Shown: positions 19,613-32,266 of the stretch, one piece after another
Position numbering within the stretch: the stretch's first letter is position 1
How the letters are laid out: every line of letters begins with the position of its first letter
Source: Dimargaris cristalligena
Taxonomy: Eukaryota > Kickxellomycota > Dimargaritomycetes > Dimargaritales > Dimargaritaceae
Length of the DNA stretch: 64,000 bases
Assembly (NCBI GenBank): GCA_027576995.1
Contig: JANBQC010000049.1
Location: forward strand, 1-64,000
Direction: 5' to 3'
The notes under the pieces: generated by a model
Told to the model about the DNA's origin: nothing
The model's input: only the letters and a program-made list of their open reading frames with translations
Database searches by the model: none
Translations under genes and position numbers: made by a program

Positions 19613-22600
19613 CGCCTGACTGAAGTTGGGTTTGACGTAATTTTTACCGACCCATGTTCAAAGGGCCCACCACTACGCCCTGTGTAAAAGAACCCCCAGA
19701 CGAAGTGGAGCTGCCATTCTATTATAGTTTTGGTTATCGTCAAATGGGAATCCAGCCACGCCGAGCTTTACCAAGTGGGCAAATCCTATAGTGCGTTTAA
19801 CCATAGTCAATGATTGGTTGGCAATGGCCTCCTTGAGCCAAAGGTGTAAAAAAACCGAACGTAATACATGACAGCAGCTTGATTAATGAAAGTAGAAAAT
19901 AATGACGAAATGGATTGAAGCGACCATACCCTGTAAACCAGCTAAACGAGCGGGAGTGTAAAGGATACCATATATGGCTGGGGTGTTTTAGGGACTAATA
20001 GATATCTTATGTAGCAATACAATAAAAGAGAATCAGAGAACGACGATGATAAATGAATCAAGAGTACAGGCAATGAACTACTCATGGACCGCCTATTACA
20101 TCCATAACCACACTTCAACGAGTCCTTGGATGTTCGCCACATCCCGTTGCCTATTGTCGGTCTAATTTACCTACATTGTTTATATTTATTTATCCTTGGA
20201 TGCATCTCGGAGTCCTTCTGGCCTTCAAGGGTGCGTTATTCGCTAGTCTGGCACATTTCACCCACTATCCTGATGAGTAGGGACTACGTGGCTGGACCAG
20301 GGCCAAGTATATGGCAAGTGCGATGCAGTGGATAAAAGTAATACACACGCCTACACTAGGGATCGGTCTCACACTTCGGGTTCCAACACCTGGCCCATAC
20401 ATCGTACAGGGGCGTTTCCATTCGTATGGGTAAACTAACCAGTGGGTTTCTAGCAACAACAAAAAAAAACCCCCTCTCCGGGCAAAAGCCATTGGACAAG
20501 AAGGCAAAAAATATATATATAAATATAAATAAATACCAGGGAGTCCAGGGGAGACGATATGATTTAGGCCAACTAAAAGACCAACCCTCGCCACACAGCT
20601 CGTACTGTCAATTGGTGAATTGTATGGGAAACGACTGAATCAACGCTTGCTTCTAGACGACCCGTGGAAATACTACGGTCAGTGTAAATATACACCTGGC
20701 CATGGTTAATCGCCAATAAAAAAAAAGACCAACGGTGTCGGAGTCGGAAAAAGGGATGCGCGGGTAAGGTACACCGCACAGCAGAGCGGCCAGGGTATAA
20801 ACCCTTGGAACACGATATAGGTGGAGGGCACACCCAAGGCAAGCAAGTCGCAGCAAAAGAACGTAAATGACAGGTCAATATATAAACCACCCAACTGCAT
20901 GAATAAGTGGGCTTCCAGTAAGAAATATACACACCCACCAATACACCACTTACAGTACCGCTGAACAAGAGAGAGTGGCGGGTCAGCTTCGTATTTCGGT
21001 AACCACCAATGGCTGACCACCTCAATGACTGTTGTTGGAACAAGTGGGAAGGGATGCCAAAGAATAAAAATAGTGGTGATAATGTAACCGACAATGTGAA
21101 TAAACGACCTCCCTGCCACTTTATTGTGATTTTCAAAACATGCTGAGCTATGTGAGTAATAAGTAGGTAAAGTCAAAGGGGTTGACCAAAAATTACTATA
21201 TCAGTATATTCAACAAAGGTCCAAGCTGCCAACTTTAACATGTGCGGTCTAGGAATACCCATCAAAACTTTGAATGTGGCAAGTTCAGGTACTCGCCGAC
21301 AACCCACCGTCCCATAGTTCTGGGTTGGGTGTGTGCCACATGCTTTGCAACCGACTCCCATTGAATAGGCGGGCTTTCGGACGCTGTAAGACGGTTTAAT
21401 GTATTACGAGAGGCATACAGAAGTGAAAGTCGAAAGTTGAAACCCAATTGCCCCCTCCCCTCCCCCGATGATAATATTCAGTATAGGTGTGAGACCCACT
21501 AAACAGAATCCTTCACCACGGTAGAGTGGGGTTAATTTACGTCGATGACCCACGTTACACTATCTCAACACCCACCCACACATACATACACATACACACA
21601 CACATACACACATATTGACAGATTGGGTACACTAGGTGTGAAGCGAAGATCCGCACCCCTAAAAACAAATACCTAGACATGGCTGAGCCGTTTGGCCCCA
21701 CCATTCTCACAGAGACCATGGATAAATGGCTAAATCGGTGGGTGGAAATGGAGCTATGGTGATATACCTTGGACGTACCTTATGTTGTTCCTTGTGGTCC
21801 ACGAAGGGTAGGAATCCCCGCCAAACAGTTTATAGGTCCCCGTATGCATAGACTATTGATTAAAATTAACGATGGTGGCATACCGACCCACTTCTGTACC
21901 CGATACAATTACCCTCAAAGTACAACTTAGCTTAGATATGTTCCTGGGCCCAAACAGACCGGGTGCACATCAGCCAGAATCCCAATATCCCCAAATAAGA
22001 TTTACGCCATTGTAATGACGTTGGGAATGGGGAGGTACTGGGATGATTTCCTGTGCTCCGTGGTAAACAATTGCCGACCCCGACTTCCAATTCAGCATAA
22101 TTGAACATTATAGGGATCAACCCTTGTTGGAAGCCAGAAATTATAATGAAATGGAAGCTGCCTTAAAGCCTCAGGGGGTAAAGTTCCCGAACTGACCATC
22201 GCTGGTATGTGTGTGGGGGGGGGGAGGGGTGGAGGATATATGTATATATGGGTATTTGTGTGTGGTGGTTGAATAGCTGTGGATGTAGTTGCAAAAATAG
22301 CCATTGCTCTGTTCGCCCTGAATAATAGGCAATGTTAGGAAAATCACTCGGTGATTTAGGCCCAAAGGTCACTCTAGATTTCAATTAGGATGCTCTTCCC
22401 CAATACTTGCTGAATGAAGTGTAGTAGGTGTGTTTGGAATAAGCCAATGCTGCTTAATCGATACTGGATCAATGGAAGGTGGGAAAATAACCCCACACAC
22501 ATTACATTATCCATGGCGTAGCTTCTGAGCAAATTTGTTCGCCCCTTCACCACTCGGTGGAACTGGGATTACTAGATTAGGTAAGTGCAAGTACCCTATA

Positions 22601-25600
22601 AGGCATCCGGATTTTCTGGCATTGGGTGGGTGGGGGTATTGGGTGAGAAATGGCATTGTGACTGGAGCTGTCGGCCATAAAATAAGAATGTGCGTGAGTA
22701 ATCCCTGGGGCCCATGGAACCTGCCTGACCCTTTTATCCACCCCCAACAGTGATGTGAGCGGATGTCTTTCCTAATAAAGGCTACATTCGGGATTATCCC
22801 CGTAGCTGGGTAGTAGAACTGAGGTTGGGTAGTAAAAATGCGATAGCGACTTGAGTAGCAAACACACATTGGAGCGCCGGAATGGGTGGACCGGGGTGGT
22901 TGGGGGAGATGAAAGCGATCGTTTATCTAATTCCGTGGTAATTTCGCATCTTTGGATGGGCTTTTCGGAGCCGGTCATAGGTCATGGGGTTCGGCTAAAT
23001 TCGTTTGGTCCAAGTATCACAAGCTATGAATTGACAGGGTCAGTATTCCAAACAAATCAAGTGAAACCGCTATACCAGGTATCGGTAAAGGGGAGGGGAG
23101 GGGGCCGAGTTAGTGAGGTTCAATGGTCGATTTACTCCCATACATGACACACCTATGGTTTGATGAATCCATGCTGTTTTATGTGATGAATTATAATTCC
23201 CCCTCGGTACTTTGCTCAGCTAATTTAGATGAAATGGTCAATCGGCCAACTCCCCTATATATCATTTCGCTTAGTGCTGCGGCCTGCGCTGGCCCAGGAG
23301 CTGCAACCAAGACTCCCCACTAATGAATAACTCTGCCCCTCCCCTCCACTCTCTACCCCTTCCCCCTGCCCCCGCTCCACCTTCTCCACACCCGGCCCCA
23401 CCACCGACTCACTAGCCCGATGTAACCTCCCGGCCCTCGTGGGCCACCATTGGATTATTTCACCCCTACCACCACCAGGTACTATCTTCCCTCACTCAAC
23501 CATCAAATTACTAGTAGCGGTGGAGTTGAAGTTGGGCGGGATAGGGTCAGAGGGGGGGGGGGCACCGAGACATTGATCACCAAAAAAGCGTAGCTATGTA
23601 TGGGTTACTCTATTCCCCCTCTCAATCAAGAAGTGGACGCGACTTGGTGCACATCACGGGTAAAAAATCAGTGACGGAAGGCCCGGTGGGTCTGACTACG
23701 GCCGATAATTAATGAGTCCCCCTGTTTAAATAGCATACCCCTTTTTATTATTGTCCGCCTTTCCTATCCATAGGCTCCACCACTCTTTCAATATTGCTTC
23801 AAGCATGTTCGAGGAATGGCTTCCCTTTTTATGGCAATATACACACATCAAGAAGGTACTATCCATACCACGCGATAGCCAGAGGGACTCCATCCCCTCA
23901 GTGAAGAAATAAATGAATGTGGGTGGCGTTGAGTGTAAAGGGGTAGTGTAGGGGAAAGAGCCGAGTTGGGGGTGATTGTACAATTTAGAAGACGAAGATA
24001 CCGGTTGAAATATACATAAAACAACCGAATGGCAGTTATGGCGAAGGTAGTTTGAAGCAAAGTGCAGGTCTGAACAGCCGATCAAATCACTATGGAGTAG
24101 CCCTTCGAATGGGGGGACATGAACCCCACCCAGCCCAAACACTCTACAATCGGTCGATAATATATACCTTGGCAACCACCTATTCCCAGTTCATCTGTCT
24201 CCGCATCTGGCCCACAACGGTACTGCCACTTGAACTGCTACGTACCACAATGGTCGAGGTGGTTTTGACTGGCCGGGATAGCCAAAAAGGCCAATTGTGG
24301 ACCAAGGGCTCTTTAGTGGCCCATGGGGAGATTAATAGGTCAATGTCATGAGCTGAGTACTACCCGAGCTACCCCCAACTAGTAGTGAATGTAACGGTAA
24401 CGCAGCTAGCCCGTCCGGTTGGTTCCCCTCACCTTCCCAGTCGAGTCTCTATGTAATCACCTATGGGCAGACCCATACAATGGTCACTCGTACCTACGGG
24501 TACACTACGGGTATTCCCTCCCGCCACCCATCTTGATAGAATTATACAACCAGATTTACACTTAACGATAAATTGGTAATAGTAAAGGGTCAAATGTGAT
24601 TTTGATAGGTCACCAAGAAAAAATAGAAGAAAACGTAAACATTAGGTTAGGGACGGAGGAGGAGAAGGATTGTCTTCACCCTGAGCAGCATGGACTGGAT
24701 TAGCAGGTCACCGGGGCGGAATTGAAGAAGAGTGATATATATGTACGGGGTTCATAATTTAGACATCGACTTTATCAATATGCGGAAGGATAGTCAGCCT
24801 TACATACCTCTGGTCTATGATGACCCAATCGCATACCTTGCTGTCATTTGACCCTATTATATTCGTGTATACCTAGGCCATTAATAGATGGACAGGTAGG
24901 ACCAAAAAATAATAATCGTTTCATCCTATTGTCTTCCTTGGTGTAGATTGTGAGCGAGACGGTTGACTGCCATGTGAGAATAGGAGCAAAAGATGGGGGG
25001 AATGAATTATTAGTATAGGTGATTTGCGCCTGCTCCTTCTCCCCCCCCCTTCAATTTAAAGCCCCTCCCAAAATCATAATAATAATGTAATAATAAACAG
25101 TGGATGGTTGGGCCGTTTCGTCTCACTCAGAAAGGGACTGAGGGAGAAGATAGCCCCCCCGCCTGCCATTGCATTGACCAATCACAGGCCTCGGTTACAA
25201 CTAAACGTAAACAAACTCCCTTGGCGGCTTGTTTACATTTTACCCCGCTAACTAACCTTAGTGTTTAAATCCGATAGGCGAGGGCATTACCGTATATTTA
25301 TTTTATCGGAACAGTGTGGATCAAAATAGCCAACTGTCCGACGTTTCTAGGTTGACAAAGCTAGTCACGGCGGTCTGACCTAGGTTTCAGTTATAAGGGG
25401 CACTAGGACCTGCGGATTAAGCCCGACTAGTATGCCTATAAAAATACTTTTGAGTTTATGGTCCAAGGAACCCTGTGTTCCATCCACGCACGCTTGGTAC
25501 AGAAACCATCCGAGAGAGGCGATGGAACAGATCAATGGACTGTTTCTCGCCGCTATTGTTTCTCGGTTGGGTCACCATTATGGTGACGTATGGGTTAACC

Positions 25601-28600
25601 TCCCATCGTCCCGGGATCCCGCCTATATTCCCTTGGTCTATTCGGAGACCCTGTTTTACCCGGCCAAACATGGGCTATTTTGGCACTGTTGGGGGCAATA
25701 CGCAGTCTATGGAATAGGGTTACCTCCCTCCTCTCTTTCTCTCCCCTCCCCCCCATGCGCTGACCAGGGTTAACGAAGCGACTTGGCTGAAAAAGGCCAT
25801 ATCCCTGAACCCGCCGTCCCATGGCAGGATTGTGCTGACCTGAAACTTCACCCCCCACTCACGGACCATTGCGAGCAGCTGTGGCGCACTTCAGCCGGCA
25901 CTCGTGATTGGAATATTCTCAGTGGACCGATGCTGGGCATCTGGGTAAATAAACTGCACCGCGGGTAGATGGTTCCAGAGCCGATAAATGATGCTCTAAT
26001 TCCCAAATGATAGGCCAAGGGATGCCAGTCGAATTAAAATATTAAGAAAAATGGGATGGGCCGTCAAGGAGAGAAAGCGAGAGGGATAGAGTGAGATTGA
26101 GAGGGTTTTTCGACAGCGCTGAGAAGAAACAAGTGTAAGAAAACGGGAAGAAAGGAAGGGGCTTCATTACACAAACTGTGACTCTCCCATACACACGCCA
26201 CTGTGTTCTATTACGCTGGCGGGTGCGGCTGTGATTAAGCGGGCTGTGTGGGCTGGGAGGGTGAAGAGTCGTCACTCATCCCAGTGGATTGTGGTCAATT
26301 GGCATCAGGGTGTTGGTTTTTTCCATTGCTTTTGAGCCTATTTTTTACTTCTTTTTCTTTCTCATTTTATAGGGCACACTGGTCCTATGTTACGACGACA
26401 GGGTGAATGACCCCTAAGGTCGGCTTCGATGTTTGGCCATTTTTCTGGCTACTTCTATTGCCCTGGGCCGTTTTTACGTATATATAGAAAAACTATACCT
26501 ATGAATCCTATAATTACCCAATCCCTCGATGGGTCTTTCTCCCCCTTTTAGACCCCCTTGCCACATTCCACCCCCCCTTTGGTTCACCCGCCCACTGCCC
26601 TTGGGAACTATGTATTCTATCCCTCCGGTATAGTTAAACCTTAACAGCGACTAGCGTCTCTACCCTTTCCCATAGCTCAGGGTGCTACTACCACTGTGCC
26701 ACCGTCGATTGCGCTCCCATTTTTGGGGAGAAGACTAGTCGATCGAACTATCCCTTCCCTTGCCCTTCGGTGAAGCACTGGGGCTGTCAAATACCCTACC
26801 GCTCCACATGTCTTTGACCAGGGCTAGCCGTCACTCAATTCTGACCCCATCATTGTACACCGAGACTAGACCATGTCGGCCCTGGAAGTGGCTTACCCTG
26901 GGTCGTCAGAATTCCACCGGACCTACTGCGCCACTTCTGCCTGGTCCGCTGCAAGCCGGGAATAAAAAGGAGATAGGGGGACTGGAGCTCAATGATAAAC
27001 AACAAAAAAGAAGGCTGCACACGGTGCCATCAGCGGCATGACGGAGGCAATAAAACGTACGATAAATGAGCATGCCAATCGGAGGACCAATAGGTTCGAC
27101 TAGTGCGCGCGTGTATGGGAGATATGGGTATATTGGGGTGTGGGTGTATGGGTGCGTGCCAATGCCAATTGTAATGTAAATATAAATGTAGGCGCGTAGG
27201 GAGTCATTGTTAAGCCTGAGGTATCATGTAAAGGCAGTGGGGTAGACCGGGCTGGTGTTGTTCACTGGGACAATGCCGAATGGGGAAACGGGGGGCAGGG
27301 AGGAAACATTGGAACAGTGGTGCCCAATTTCAGGTTAAACCGAGGGGAAAGGAGGTGGTGGGGGAAGAGAGGACGAGTGAGAGGGGAGGGCAAGGAATAG
27401 AGAAAGTGCGGTAGTGGTAAGTCCAGGATTAACCTCGAATTGCCGGTAGCTAAAGGGGTACGAACACTCCATTTGGTCACGCTCCGAGTCGTAGAAGTGG
27501 TCCATAAAAAAGGGACTACTACGAAGAGCTGGGAGACGACTAGGCCAATCCCAAATCCCTCAGCACTTTTCCAATTCTGACCCTCAGCTCCTAAATAAGT
27601 AAACGTAAACAAAGCGTGGAGCAACAAGTAAACCTGCGCTTCAGCGATTGGTTGGGGACAAGGGCGGGTATTGCTGGGGGGGAGGTGATGGGTAGGGTAG
27701 AGACAGCGACAGGAAGGGGGGGAGAGGAGTGCTTCTCTAATGCCGGCTTAAAGTAAACAGGCATTATTTACTTGCAGCATCCGTGGACCAATCAGAGGCG
27801 CGCCCGGCAGGCTAATGTAAACAATACCGTGGGGGGATTGTTGTCACTTTCACTATGCGTTTACAAAAACCATCAATGAGAGTGGGGTTGTACTGATAAG
27901 CTAGTATTATTCTCCCATCCACACATAATTTATTATATATATTTATAAATACATATACATCATATTCAGCCAGGTCCACACCAACGCTTTCCATCTTGGG
28001 CAGAGCTTTGAAAGGGGTCAGTGTGAGGTGGGGAAGGAGTAGTTGTTATAGCAGCAGTCTTGTTCACCCATTGTTATTTTTGTTAAATAGAATTAACCCA
28101 AAGGCCAATATTTTTTTTTAATTGGACAACCGGGCAATCTTACCGGGACGAAGCTGGAAAGGAAGTGCAAAAGAATCATTAGTCCATGGTACTTGGCCGT
28201 AAATGGGCTACGCGCGTCTCTCGAGCGAGATGCTTGCACCTCATCTTCTCCCCCCTTCATGATTATTTACTTTTGGTTGTTTTGGCGTCCAGTATCTTAT
28301 CGGGAGCGCCTCTTTCCATACATGTTTTCCCCCTTAACGTCAACACTCCTCCCCCCATGGCCTGCTTGCCGACAGGTAGGAGACACATACATGGTTGTGT
28401 ATAATAGCCTACCATCACATTAGTTGAATTGGTAGCGGAGAAGGGGGGCGGATCCAGTTGCTTCATTGGATTACTCCAGAACACAGACAGCCCAAGAATG
28501 TGTGTGGCTTTTTGCCCATGGTGGCAGCTTCGGAAGCCCACCTATTCCCCTGCCAGCCACTCAGCATCGAGCAACGCTGGCTGCTCTCTCCGTCAGTAGT

Positions 28601-28781
28601 GCCTGCCCTCCCCCCCCATGTACACACACATACACCCTCACTCTCGGGGGGTGCTGTGCGGAATACCTTAAAAAAATTATAATTCAACCTGCTCAGTCTG
28701 TGTTACACCACTAGCCGAGTAGCGTGCGGGTACCCTCTCTTTTCTCTGACTGGCCCGGCTCCTCTCCCTCACCAAAACCTT
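19613..28781. other. Long gene-poor AT-rich stretch
   Basis: Nine kilobases with no recognisable conserved gene. A hydrophobic minus-strand open frame at 20706-21176 lacks ATG and carries a possible small intron (GTAAGTG donor near 20949), but it cannot be assembled. A CACA/CATA microsatellite lies at about 21570-21615. GTAAACA (forkhead-like) motifs recur at 24635, 25207, 25230 (inverse), 27605, 27753 and 27817. From 28700 the + strand turns pyrimidine-rich and becomes the CDC25 upstream region. Confidence 0.45.
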
Positions 28782-28788
28782 TATAAAA
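28782..28788 (+). promoter_or_regulatory. TATA box, candidate distal CDC25 promoter
   Basis: TATAAAA is followed by a GC-rich stretch and then by continuous pyrimidine-rich + strand sequence leading to CDC25. If used, the leader would be about 3.4 kb. A short ORF (28855-29061) would then be its first upstream ORF. Confidence 0.35.
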
Positions 28789-29648
28789 CCCTGCTCGCCC
28801 GGCCTCGACGTCCAACCAAGATTTCCTTATCATAGGCTGCTGACTGACTCTCCCATGCGCGTGGACATTGTCTTTTACTTTGTCGCTCTTTTATGTGTGT
28901 TTCTCGTACCCACCCGCGGTCGAACTGTATCTCTCTCCTTCCCTCTCTATCTTTCCTTGGTCCGTACCGTATCTGTTTTGCGTGTAACCCTTTGTTGTCG
29001 TTTGTTTCTTCTTCCTATCTCTCGAGACCCGTTGCCTCGATTGGATCACACATTCGTCTAGCCCTTCGTTCATGTACCTCCCCCCTTATCTTTAGCTAGC
29101 ATCTAGTTTATATAATACCACCCCACTATCTTCGCTCGAGTAAATCAACCGTCCATCCCTGACTTCTGTTCATCCTGTAGTTTGCGACCTGTTCTTCTCC
29201 AGTAGCCTCTCGCAAGTAGTTTACCAGTATATGTTAGAAATAGCTGCTCCAGTCGAGTCCTCATCATAAAAAAGGTAATCGTCACCGAAATATTGGCAAT
29301 CGGGGCTGTTTAGATTTTCTTAGGGATATTCGGTTAACGCGTGTAAAGGGATATCAGAGTCAGCTCTAATTTTGCCTTTGTTCCGGCTTCTTGGGGAGCC
29401 AACTTGGTGGCGGTTGATTTATCCGGGTATGATGACTCTTCGTTGGCTTTTGTTGCGAAGTCTAATTGGCCGCCACGCCGAAATAAAAATACCCGACTGG
29501 TGGTGATTTTTTCGGTGCTCTATCAGTGGTATTTCGATCCCTATACTCTTTTTCTTTCGTTCCCCTTCCTCGCCTGCTATTCTCCCCCCCTCCTCGTTGA
29601 CCACAGCGCCCCTGGTTACCAAATTGAGTATGCTTGGCTCCCCCATAT

Positions 29649-32266
29649 GGCCCCCTTTCTCAGGCTGTTTTTCGGCATTTATCTCCCTCATCCCCCACCG
29701 TCGGGACTTGCCGTCTCTCCACCATTGTTACCATCCTTAGCTTCTCGCCCTCCCTAGTATTCACACTCTGACCTGCTCCCTGTCCTCCGTACTACATTTC
29801 ACCTATTGACACTTCCCCCGCCCCTCTTTAGCAGACCCCCCTCCTCCTCCTCCCAGTGGTTGATACGTTGCCTACCACAGGCCCACATTAGACCACAGCC
29901 CCAGTGCAACACCAGCCCCGTCTCCTTAGTTCTGACAGCCTATCGCTACGCACGGCCACAGTCGCCCACTTATATATTATCCCCTCTGACAACCCCCCTC
30001 TCCTGGAATCGCTCCCCATTTGGCCCTTTTACCCTTGTGTGCCCCTCTCTCTTGACTCCTCCCACATATCCCTTTTATCCGTGGTCCGATTTTTGTGGGT
30101 CCTCTCGCTTTACACTCCACTACTTTGGCTGGATCGCACCTATTACTTGAGCAGATTGATTCCTGTAGCCTATCCTCTACTGTCGAACCGACCACACAAC
30201 CACCCCACCTTCCCCAAACGTTTCATATTCTCCAACTGTACTGGTTACTTGGAGGTCCACTAAACCCCATTTATTTTAGCCACCTTTTACTGACCACTTT
30301 ATACCCTAGCCTCGGCCCTGCACCGTTCTTGTTCCAAGAATCGCGACTCGTTAATCCGCTCTTCGCCTCCTTGTTCGCAAACTCGGTAATCGTAACTAGC
30401 CGGTGCCGTTAGATTATCTTCACCGACCCCAGTCATCAGCCATTATTCATTGTCGCTTCTTGATTAGCGTGTGTTCCCTCGCCGCCGATTACAGCCGCGA
30501 CCTGATTGTTTATTTTGACCAGCGTAACCGACACCTTTCATTGGCTCGTCCGCTTCACCGATTGCGTGTTTACTTTTACCAGCGAGAATATTACTAGTGC
30601 GTATCCTGCTGCTGCTGCTGTACGCCCGCGCACTTTCCCTTGCTTCCTCCTCTTCTCGTCCAGCCTAAGCCTGCTTAGCCCGTCTGGCCCTTACTCCATC
30701 TCCGAATCTCCCGTTCTCTCACTATCTCACTCGATTGCGGTGCCTGTGTGAAGCTCTCCTTGCTCTCTCCTCCCCTCACTCCTTGTCGCCCTCTCTCTCC
30801 CCTTTTCACTTGCTCCCTGTCCGATTCCTGTGGATGCGCTCCCATTGGTCACTTGGGTTCTAACCAGTCTGTCTATCCATCGCCCTTCCTATTATATTAT
30901 TATTACCCCACGCTTGAAACCGCCTGTCGCTATTTATCACTTCACGCCTTGTAGCCGTATCGTTGCGCTTTGTTTATCATTCTCCAGCCCACTAATCCCC
31001 TCTCCCTCCCCTGCTCACTGCGCTGTGACTTCTCTCCTAAGACCTCGCTCTGGTTTTATATTTCGCTTGTTTTCCGTATTGGTGTGCCTAATCGCTCAGA
31101 GCTCCCCCTCTCTCTTCTGCGTGCGCCCCTGACTATTGACCGCCATTGCGCAGTTGTGATCAGTTCAAATATCGACGTCGCCCAGCCCCGCCTGCCCGTC
31201 CGTCCGTTTGCCCTGCGGATACTGTTTATATTGTGGTTCATTTATATATAGACCAACAGCCGCCCCCACTCATCGCTCTCTTTTCCGTCTTACCCGTTAC
31301 TTGCGTCCAACGTCGGTCCTCATCAAGTTTTGGGTCATATTGATCTAGCATTACAGTTCCAATCCTCTGTTATTACTTCTATTCTAATTGTCTAATATCC
31401 GCTCTCACCCCCCTAATTTTCCTCCCCGGTCGACTTACAACTTGGATTCATTGGCCAATTCCGTCTCTGGATCAGTCCGCCCGCCTTACATATTCCATAA
31501 CGCCACAGGCTTAGTTTACATACCCTTAAAAGATCATATCCGCTCCATCGTAGTAGTGACTTTCACCTACTAGTGTGTTTTCCCAGTAACTGACGATTCT
31601 TTCCTCTAGGGATTTTCCATTTACGACTAACCAGCTGCGCCAATCCCCTCACTATACCGCACACACACACACACACCCTCCCCCATACCTCTTTCCTTTC
31701 CTATTCGGCCCACTACCCTGCCTCAGTACCCTGGACACTACGTCGCTCCTTCCCACTGCCTAACCATCGACCCAGTGCTTGTCCATCTCTTTTCCTCTCT
31801 CGCTCACCGCTTCCGCCAAACAGTTGTTCTCTCATTTGCCAATCGTTTTTTTGTGGAGGGCCTAGTTACTAGTTGGTTTATATCAAGTATATAGAGCGGC
31901 TTACCTATTTCCAGTCCTTTTTGACGATCATTGTTTTGATTTTGTCGTCCATTTTATTTATAATTTCCTGGCAACGTGAAAGTGGTTCGCCTGACCGAAA
32001 CCAAGGGGCATTTCTAGCAGTATAAGAACCCCTCAATATCCCCCTTACTATTTCGGATTTCATTGCACTCATTTCCAACAATTGTCTCACTGCATTATTA
32101 TATCTTCGTCATCCCCCATTAATTTTTTCCTCTCCCATCACCCACCCACCCGATTCATTGAACACTAACATCCTTTTATTACCTTCTCTATAGTACTCTC
32201 TTGACCCAGTCGCATTACCTTAATTCGATTGTGTGTTTCTCTCCGCCACTTTGTAAAATATTCACT
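29649..32266 (+). promoter_or_regulatory. CDC25 5' leader: pyrimidine-rich, almost free of ATG
   Basis: I read every line of this 2,618-base stretch. The + strand has exactly one ATG (30834), while the complementary triplet CAT occurs several dozen times. That asymmetry is expected of a transcribed, untranslated leader selected against upstream starts, not of ordinary intergenic DNA. The + strand is strongly C/T-rich throughout, like the shorter leaders of GDH2 and the HAM1-like gene. The next ATG after the desert is the CDC25 start at 32267. Introns within the leader cannot be excluded (for example an acceptor TCTATAG at about 32187-32193). Confidence 0.6.
30834..30863 (+). promoter_or_regulatory. 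Sole upstream ORF in the CDC25 leader
   Basis: ATG at 30834, nine codons (MRSHWSLGF), TAA at 30861-30863. It is the only ATG between 29649 and the CDC25 start, so if the leader model is right it is a candidate regulatory uORF that has been tolerated or kept. Confidence 0.4.

Noticed and set aside
20573..21176. Overlapping hydrophobic minus-strand frames, possibly a membrane protein
   Set aside because: Neither begins with ATG as called, and a possible small intron does not give a coherent model. Left as unsupported.
25432..25773. 113-codon + strand ORF with ATG
   Set aside because: Overlapped by open frames of similar length on both strands; no domain, signal peptide or splice context.
28855..29061. 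68-codon hydrophobic ORF after a TATA box
   Set aside because: Lies in a C/T-rich leader-like region where Leu/Phe/Ser/Pro codons arise by composition. Treated as possible leader sequence, not a gene.
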